NCBI GenBank assembly: GCA_028873745.1
Contig: JAPPNT010000007.1
Location: 1 to 14,739 of the forward strand
DNA: 14,739 nt
Direction: 5' to 3'
Source of the DNA: Chloroflexota bacterium
GTDB lineage: Bacteria; Chloroflexota; Dehalococcoidia; Lucifugimonadales; UBA1127
Below are positions 1-8,400 of the stretch, piece by piece (position 1 is the stretch's first letter; every line of letters starts with the position of its first letter). The translations under genes were made by a program, and so were the position numbers. Below the pieces are notes generated by a model that made no database searches, was not told where the DNA came from, and saw only the letters and a program-made list of their open reading frames with translations.

Positions 1-6
1 GCCCCG

Positions 7-2484
7 TCATGTTCCGATCCCGTCACGCGCACCTGCCACACCCGCCAACTCGTGCGCCACGTCGGACTCGCCGAAGAGCATGGCGGCGGCCTCCTCAACG
101 AGACGGAGCCGCCGCGGGCGGTGGCGCAGGACGCCGCCGGGCGAGGGCCACGGGAGGGGGAAGCGGCGCGGCACGGGGTCAGGTCCCTCCATCAACGGGA
201 ACCAGCGGTAGATGGCGGTGTGCGGGTCGTGGCCGCTCTGGCAATGCGCGACGGTTAGAGCGATGGCGATGCGTTCGACGTCCGTGCCGGTCTCGACGAA
301 CTGCGCTCCAGCCTCACGCAGGCTGTCGCCGGTGACGAGCGGCAGTCGGTCACCCTCACTCGCAAGAGCCTCGTCGAGGTGGCGAAGGGCCCTGTTCAGG
401 GCGGACGCGCGGGCAATCCGGCGAAGCCCGCCCTGCCGCATGAATGACGGGAGGCCTCGGGAGAGTGCGGCGGCGCGGAGGGGCCGGCATACGGCGTGCA
501 TCGCCTCTCGCGGGGCCCCGTGCCTGTAGAGAAGCCCCATGAGGTACGCCCAGAGCTCCCTCCATTCGCCGAAGTCCACGTAGCGCCGACGCAGCTCGGC
601 GGGGAGCACCGAACGCGGGTCCGCCTTGTCCTCCAGCACCTGCAGGTGGTGGCGCCACCCGGTCCACTGCGGCGCGGACGTGTCCCGCGACGCGGCGTCT
701 CGGCGGAGCAGGTCAACGACGACCAGCAGCGCAAGCGCGAGGAGGACCAGCAGCGCGATGTACTCGTAGAGGGCGGCGAACCAGAGGGCCTCGTACAGGA
801 CGGGGCGGAACAGGAGAGCGTAGAGGGCCACGAAACTGCCGAGCACGAGGCCGCGCGTCCGGTTGGCGCCGAACCACCGCACCACCGGCGAGAGCGAGGC
901 ATTGGGGAGCGCCGCAGCAACAGGCCCCGCCACCTGCGCGACGGCGAGCGCGAACATGCCCGCTGCCAGTGATGCGCCCACCAGCAGGAACCCGTGCCCC
1001 ATGGGCGACAGCGTCGCGCCCGTCAGCCACGCGAGGCCGCCCGCGACGGCAAAGGCGACAGCCGTCAGCGGCGCCTGTGCCCGTCCGAGGCGACCGGAAT
1101 CCGGCTGCCACGGCAGCGTCCAGGCAAAGGCGAGCGCCGCAGCGAGCATGGCCATGGTGTCTCGATTGTCAAACAACAGATTGAAATACGGAATGGCGTC
1201 GCGGCCGTAGGGGCGCGTCGAGGCATAGTCGAGGAGGGCGGCGTTGGCGACGGGCAGGTGGTCGAGGATCGCCCACGCGGCCATTCCGGCGGCGACGGCA
1301 AAGGCTGCGGGGCCCGCAAGGGTGAGCGCTCCCGAAAGGGCGGGAGCGAACCTGCCTGTATAGGCTCCGGATGCGTTCACCAGTACGGAACCGGCATAAG
1401 AGGCAGCGATGGCCATCGTCAGCAGCGACATCAGTTGGTCGACGGGGACCCGCAGGAAATAGAACGCGACGCCGTCGTCGGAGAAGAGGACGAATACAAT
1501 GCCAAGCAAGGCAAGGCGGCCGACAGGGAATCCGAGGACGGCATCGACAGGCCGCGAGAACACGCCGGCGGCTCGAATGGCGGCGAAGGGCAGCAGCACG
1601 GCGAAGGCCTGCGGAGAGGTCAACTCGTCAAGGCCCAGAGTGTACGCAGCCGCCTCCCAAGGCTGGAGTGCGAAGTGGTCCAGCATTACGGACTCGACGA
1701 CAGGCGGGAGGGCGGCGACCGCGCCGAGCGCCATCGCAATCCATGAGGCTTCAGTCACGAGCAGCACGACGCGGAGGTGGTTGAGAAGCCGCCCCGGCTC
1801 TGTTACCTCCACGACGCGCCGGATGGTGAGGGCGCCGTAGGCGATGCCCATTGCCACGCCCAGGGCCAACCAGAAGCCGAAGCCGTCGGCGCCTACGGCT
1901 GTGTCCAGGACGCCGTCGGGTGCGAGAAGGACGTACGCCGCCCCCAGCAGCAGCAGGCGCGACCACGGCGGCGTCAGCACGGCGCCGATCGCGGGGCGGG
2001 CCTCGGCGAGGGCACGGAGGGCGGCTACGGGCAAGAGCACGAGGATGTACCAACCCATGGTGTCAAACGCCCGCAGGTATTGCGGGATTTCGTCAACTAC
2101 GGGGTCACTAAGCCGTTCGGCGATGGCATGGGCCATCGTTGGAACGGTGCCCAGGAGATAGAGGACCAGGGCGAACCACGCCAGGTCCGTCAAGACTCTG
2201 TCCGCGTAGTGGAGCACGGAGGACGCCCGCAGCGTGCGGCCGGAGCGTGTTGGGCCCCAGGTCAGCGATGCGAGGCGGCTGTTGCGCGCCCACGCAGCGG
2301 CTCGGGCCAGGAGCATCAGGAAGGCCCATACCAAGAGGGGCGGAAAGAGGAAGTCAAGGTCGATGCCGGTCGCTCCTGCCAGCGGGCTGGACGTCCGCCA
2401 AAAGAGGAAGAACCCCGCAACGAGGGCGGCCGTCGTGAGTATGGCGGAGAGGGGCAATCTGCGGGTGGCGGCAATGGTCGTCAT
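7..2484 (-). CDS. Polytopic membrane protein, unknown function, coupled to the giant transglutaminase-like gene
   Basis: I do not recognise this 825-residue protein. It shows about 16 hydrophobic segments over residues 10-590, then an Arg-rich cytosolic tail of about 230 residues with no motif I know. Three stretches of the membrane part look like copies of one unit: roughly residues 102-240, 246-375 and 403-515. Copies 1 and 2 share an 'LPxAAxRA' helix and a later 'VLxxxDGV' element; copy 3 is more diverged. The start is set at 2484: its ATG overlaps the TGA of the upstream gene as ATGA, and GGGAGG lies 7 bases upstream. A longer reading from 2511 is open but lacks this support. Coupling implies matched expression with the transglutaminase-like protein and probably a shared envelope role. 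Only the gene call and membrane nature are firm; the function is unknown. Confidence 0.88.
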   Translation of the reverse strand: MTTIAATRRLPLSAILTTAALVAGFFLFWRTSSPLAGATGIDLDFLFPPLLVWAFLMLLARAAAWARNSRLASLTWGPTRSGRTLRASSVLHYADRVLTDLAWFALVLYLLGTVPTMAHAIAERLSDPVVDEIPQYLRAFDTMGWYILVLLPVAALRALAEARPAIGAVLTPPWSRLLLLGAAYVLLAPDGVLDTAVGADGFGFWLALGVAMGIAYGALTIRRVVEVTEPGRLLNHLRVVLLVTEASWIAMALGAVAALPPVVESVMLDHFALQPWEAAAYTLGLDELTSPQAFAVLLPFAAIRAAGVFSRPVDAVLGFPVGRLALLGIVFVLFSDDGVAFYFLRVPVDQLMSLLTMAIAASYAGSVLVNASGAYTGRFAPALSGALTLAGPAAFAVAAGMAAWAILDHLPVANAALLDYASTRPYGRDAIPYFNLLFDNRDTMAMLAAALAFAWTLPWQPDSGRLGRAQAPLTAVAFAVAGGLAWLTGATLSPMGHGFLLVGASLAAGMFALAVAQVAGPVAAALPNASLSPVVRWFGANRTRGLVLGSFVALYALLFRPVLYEALWFAALYEYIALLVLLALALLVVVDLLRRDAASRDTSAPQWTGWRHHLQVLEDKADPRSVLPAELRRRYVDFGEWRELWAYLMGLLYRHGAPREAMHAVCRPLRAAALSRGLPSFMRQGGLRRIARASALNRALRHLDEALASEGDRLPLVTGDSLREAGAQFVETGTDVERIAIALTVAHCQSGHDPHTAIYRWFPLMEGPDPVPRRFPLPWPSPGGVLRHRPRRLRLVEEAAAMLFGESDVAHELAGVAGARDGIGT

Positions 2485-5400
2485 GCGCCGGCCTCCCGCA
2501 CGATGCGCCACACGCGGTACATCGACTCATAGTGGCGACGGCCAATGGGGTGCTCGCTGTAGTCCGCCTCCTCAAACCTGGAAATCAGCTCGTCGAGGGC
2601 CCGCTGGGATACGGGCGATCCGCTGGACACGAGCAGCAGCTCGATCTCGCGCGGGGTCGCTCTCGCAAGACCGCGGCCGGTGTGGGCGCGTGCCCACATA
2701 AGGAACTCGTCGTAGAGGCGCAGCATCTCCTCGCGAAAGTCGACCACGCGGAACGTGCGCGAGGCTTCGGTGGGAAAGTAGACGTCGTCTCCGTCGAACA
2801 CGGCCTCGACCGCGAACTCGCCGGGCTCGCTTGCGACGTAGGTGACGGCGCTCGCGCCATCGTCGTCGGTGGTGCAGTCCACCGGCTGCTCGCCCGTGAC
2901 GGCGACTGCGACAGTGAGCGCAGGCACCGGCTCGCCGTCCTCGCCCGACGCCTGGATGTTGATGGCAATTTCCTCGCCCTCCCCCCAGACGTCGGGCAGG
3001 TCCTCCGCGGGCTTCGTAAAGCGGACATCGAGGGTGACCTCCACTCGGACTTCAACGGGGATGACGTCCTCGAGAGCTTCGTCTTCGATCGGCTCCTCTT
3101 CCTCCGCGGTGACTCGGCGGCCGAGCAGCGGGACTGGCGCGAGGTTGAACCTGCGGCCCGCGTAGCCGGCGGCGGCCAGCGCGGCAACGGCCCCGGGCAG
3201 GCCCACCCAGAGCAGCCAGTTGAATCCCAGTGGCGTGATGGGCACCCCGACGAAGTAGGAGAGGGACATGTGGCGGCCGTCGCCGTCGTAGGTGAAGGTC
3301 ATCGGCATGGCGAGGGCGTCTTCCTCGGCCGGGACGGTGACCTCAAGCGTGGCGACGCCGAGCGCGTCGGTGATGGTGGCCGCGTCGCCGTAGCGGAGGA
3401 CGGCGCCGGGAATGGGCTGCCATCGGTCGTCGAGGAGGGTGGCCTCCAGCACCGCAAGTTCCGCGGGCCGCACCTTGCCGACGGGTGCGACGACGAGGAT
3501 GACTGGGGACTTGACCTGCAGGGGTGTTCGCGCCTCGGCGTTCAAGTGGCCTGAGAACGCGATGACCTCCGCGGAGCCCAGACGGGCATCGGCGGGGATG
3601 GCAAAGCTGAAGACAAAGGCGCCGTTCTCATCGGTTTCGACTTCGCCCTTGTCCAACACGGCAAGCCGCATCGCGGGCAGGGGCCGGTTGCCGAGGAGCA
3701 ACACGCCTCGCAGCTCAGCGGTGTCGCCGCGGGCGACAGGCTCGAGCGGCTCCAGGACGATGCGGGGGATGCCGACGACAACGTCCGTGACGGCAAAGCT
3801 CGGGCCGAGACGTTCGTTGCCGGCGTATGCCGCCTCTGCGGAAAATTCCGCCTCATGCGGGCCGAGCTGCTCGCCGCGGCCGAAGAGCGCGGTCTCCTCC
3901 CACTCGAAGTTGCCGTCGGCGTCGGTGGTCAGCGTGCGCCGGACGCCCGCATCGACGACCACCTCGGCGTCCGGGACGGGCCGGTCGTCGACGTCACGCA
4001 GGCTGCCGGTGAGACGATAGGTCTCCCCGTCACGCACGCTTGCCGGGGCCTCGAGGGTGAGCCGCGTGGGGGCAAGCACGGAGAAGGCGCTGCGCGCATT
4101 CGCGGGCACGATGAAGTCCGCGCCGACGTAGGTGGCCGAGATGGAGGAGGGGCCCGACTGTGGGAACGATGGGTGGCTGTACTCAAACGCCCCCTGATCG
4201 TCGGTGGTGACGGCCGCAAGCTCGACGCCGGAGGCGTCCTTGATGCTGACGGCTGCCGAGGCGATAGGCTCGCCGCTAGAGGTCGTGAGGAGGCCCGTGA
4301 AGGACCCGCCGTCCCCAAGCTCGACGACGCTGGGGCCGTCGAGGGTCAGCACGGAGATCTCGCGGACGGACACGCCGGCGACTGCCCGCGAGGCGAGGAT
4401 GGGCCCGGCGCCGGGGAAGTGCGCCGCAACCGTGTACGCGCCGGGCGCGTCAAAGGCGCCGTCGAAAGTGAACTCGCCGGTGTTGCGGGTCTGAATAGCC
4501 CGCTCCGGTTCCTCACCGACCTGCACGTTGACCGCGCGGTCGCCAATCGGTTCGCCGCGCACGCCAAATACGGCGCCGGTGACGGTAAAGGACTCGCCCA
4601 CGAGGACTGACACCGGCGCGTCGATGATGGCGGTGGTGGGCAAGGTCACCTCGAGGTCGATGCGCGCGCTGTTGCCGAGCAGGTATTCCTGCTCCACGAG
4701 CTCGACCTGTACCCAGTGCGGGCCGGGGTCATCGAACACATGCGAGAAGGTAAAGCGGCCGAGTTCTCCGGTGATGAGCGTCTCCGACATAGCGCCGTCT
4801 ACTGCAACGGTCAACTCCCGGCCCTCGACGCCGCTGCCGGTCTCCTCCATCAGGCGGCCCGTGAAGACGGCCTCGCCCTCCACCGGAACGCGTGCGGGCC
4901 CCGTAAGCTCGATGCCGCTGCCGGAAATGACCGTAATGTCCGGGTCGCTCCACGACTCCTTGAAGTGATCGTTGGCGACGGTGCGGGCGAGGAGCTGCCA
5001 GGGACCGCGGGCCATTTCAACCGGCAGCGTCACCTCCACCGACCAACTGCCGTACCAGCTCGTCGTCGAGCCGATCAGTGTGCCGCCCTCCTCCTTGGTC
5101 TCGTTCACGTAGACCTCGACTGTTACGCCGTCGACTGCGTGGCCAGTGGCGGTAAGCACGGAGCCGCCGACGGTGAAAGGCTCGAGGCGGCGCACCTGTT
5201 CCGGCCACCTGGTGATCTCCGTGACTGTGAACAGCGGCTCCGGCGGAGGAGGAGGGAGTTCGACTCCGATGTCACTTTGGTCGCCGCCTTGCACTCGGCT
5301 TTGCGGGCCGCCGGGTGCAGTAGGTTCGAACTCGACCCACCCAATGCCGTCAAGGGCAATTTCCGCCCACTGGTGGGCCTGGCTCGCCTTTACTAGCTGC

Positions 5401-8400
5401 GTACCGGGAGTGGCGGCGATGGCCCAGCCGGACACGACTCTGGCGGGCACTCCGACGGCCCGGGCCATCACGGCAAAGGCGGAGCTGAACACACCGCAGG
5501 TCCCCTCCCGGTGGTCGAAAAGGAACCAATCGACCGGATCTCTGCCGGGCGGCGGGAGGTCAGCTACGCTGTCGGCGAAGCGGTAGGGATAGTTGGTCCG
5601 CAGGTAGTTCGCCAGCGCCTGGGCCTTCGCGTAGGCGGACGTGTGCCCGCGGGTGACCTGTTGCGCCAGCAGCCGCACGCGCTCCGGCAGGTCCGGTGGC
5701 AACTGCAGGTACGTGGGGTCAGATGCGGGAGCGGCGCTGCGGTACTGCTGCTGTGTGTAGCCCCGAATTCCGGTGGACCACGTATATCCATTTGTTGGCA
5801 TTTCAATGCGAAAGGTCCCGCTGAACGGATAGTAGAACCCGTCAAGTACGGTGCCTTCAAGGTCCGGGGACACGGGCACGAACCCAGCCGTCATCGGGCC
5901 CTGGGCGTCCAGCGGCGTCAACGCAATGACATCACGCACGTAGCTCGTCGGGTTGTTCCTTCGACCGAACAAGGCCTCGCTCGACCTGCGTTCCGGGGGG
6001 AGATCTGCCAGCGCTCCCGTGCCTGAACGCAACGCGAGGAAGACTTGGTTGCTGACCTGCTCGTGACGCGTCACGGGCAAGCTTACCGGGTCCAGACGGC
6101 GCCACAGCCCATCCGCATAGACATCGCCGGTGGCCGTGCGGATGTAGGCAGTGTTGGCGGCGCCGCTGACGTTGAAGAGCGGCGTCTCAGGCAAGCCCGC
6201 AGACTGGGATGTGGTGGTGCCGGGGACGAAGTAGTCCAGCTTGTCAGCCTTAACGATTGACGCGCCGTTTTCCAGCCGCTCGACCTCGGCGCCTGCCTCC
6301 TCCAGTGTGCGGAGGGCCTCCTCCCGGACCCTTTCGTCATCCGAGGCGAGGTCTTCGGCGGCGCCTTGCGAGCCGATGCTCCCGCTCCATTCCGAAAGCG
6401 TGCGAAGTGCGGCGCGCGAGGCCGGGCCGGCGGGCGTGGGATCGAACTCGACCCAGCCGAGGCCCTCGAAGGCCACCTCAGCCCACTGATGCGCGGACGC
6501 ATCGGTTATCACCTGGCGGTCCTTCGTCTGGCTCACGGCCCAACCGGACACCACTCGCGCAGGCAGACCGATAGAGCGCGCCAGCATGACAAAGGCGCTG
6601 CTGAAGTTGCCGCACGTCCCCGCCTGGACATCGAAGAGGAACCACTCGACGGGATCCACCCCCGGCGGGGGCGCGGTCTCTCCGACCGTCTCTGCGAAAC
6701 GATAGTCGTAGTTGGCGCGGAGGTACTCCTCAATGGCCTTTGCCTGAGAGTAGGACGTGTCGTGCCTCGCCGTGATTTCCAGCGCGAGGTCGTGGATGCG
6801 GCCGTCCCGAACCCAGTCGGGGACCATGATGTACGGGCTGTTGACGGGGGCGGCCCACCGGGGGGCGGCCTCGAGCTGGGCCGGGGAAAAGGCGTCGACC
6901 ACGGAGGTCAGCATGTAATCCCGGACCGGCTCGGGAATCACGAAGGTGGCGCTTCCGGGAAAGAAGGTGCCTTCCCTGTTCAGGCTGAGCAGACGCCGGG
7001 ACGCGGGGGCCGCCCCGGCTGGTAAGTCGCGGTCGCTGTGCAAGCTGGATACGGTAATGCGCTGCGGCGTTCTGACCGCCGCCACCACCTCAGAGGGGAG
7101 GGCCAGCCCGGGCAAGTCTGCTTCCGGCGTGCCGTAGTCGACGGACTCCTCGCGAGGCAGCGTCCAACGCCCGTACGAGTACTCTTCACCGACGGCAGTG
7201 CGGAGGTACTTTGTCCGAGTGCTTCCCCGGACTGCGAACAGTGACTTGCCGTCCGGCGCCATTGCTGTGAGGGTTGTGGTGCCCGGGATGCTGGCGTTGA
7301 AGCCACTTTCTCCCGAGAGGAGGATCGTGCCGTTCTCAAGCTCGCTCAGGGAGCCGAGGGCATGCAGGGCTTCCAATGCCGCGTCGCGGACACCGGGGTC
7401 GATGTCGTTCAACGCCCCGGCCAACGAGAGCAGCGCCTCGGGGTCGTTCAGATCGCCAAGGAGGGTTGCCGCGGCGGCCCGCAGCCGAGGATCCTCCGAG
7501 TTGAGCAAGAGGAATGCGAGGGGGTCCAGACCCCACTCGCCCAGGGCTTCCACCGCCGCATCCCTGACGAGCGCGTCAGGGTCCTCGGTCCGGGCGGCAA
7601 CCAGTGAGAGAAGCCCGGAGACGTCCTCCAACTGGCCGAGCGCGCTTGCAGCGGCCGCCCGCAGGCTGGCCTCGGAGTAGCTCTCCAGCATTGCCGCCAC
7701 CGCTTCGGCCGTCCACGTAGCCTCCATGGCGCCAAGGGCGAGAATGGACGCCTCGCGGACGGCCGTATCGTCGTCGTTCTGTGCGGCGTCCAGGATTGCG
7801 GCCTCGGCCTGCTCTCCGCCTACCGTCTCCAGGGCATCTACCGCGGCCTGGCGTACGCCGGCGTCCTCGTCATTTGCAAGCGCCTGCCGGAGGGCGTCGA
7901 CACCCTGGGTGCTTCCCGCGGTCTCGAGTCCCCGGGCGGCGGCCTCGCGCACCTCGGCGTCCTCGTGGTTGAGCAGGAGCCAGATGAGCTCCTCCGTGCC
8001 GATCTTGTGCAGCGCTGCCTCCGCGGCCAGCTGCACGCCGGGAGACTCGTCATTCTCGAGAGCGTCGACGAGTGCGGGCAGCGCCTCGGGCTCGCCAAGG
8101 TCGCCGAGGGTCTCGGCAGCGCGTTCGCGCTCCACGGGGTCCTCGGACTCGGCCAGATCCTCCACGAGGTCCGGCACGGTAGGCTCCTCCCAGACCTCCG
8201 CAAGGGCCTCGTGGCGGGTGGGATCGAACGTAACCCAGCCGATGCCGTCAAGGGCGATCTCGGCCCACTGGTGCGCCTGGTTGGAGTAGACGGTCTGAAT
8301 GTCCTGGCTCGGATCGATGACCCAGCCGGCCACGACGCGCGCGGGGATGCCGGCGGCGCGGGCCAGCACGACGAATGCGGAACTGAACGAGGCGCTGCCG

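Noticed and set aside
2485..2511. Longer N-terminus for the minus-strand membrane protein (ATG at 2511).
   Set aside because: The ATG at 2484 has a 7-base-spaced GGGAGG and an ATGA overlap with the upstream stop. The extra nine residues lack such support.
2532..3554. Long plus-strand open frame opposite the giant gene; similar ones at 7965-8900 and 8985-9938.
   Set aside because: Low-complexity, Arg/Gly-rich products with no recognisable domain, lying antisense to well-conserved coding sequence. They are expected by chance in GC-rich DNA.
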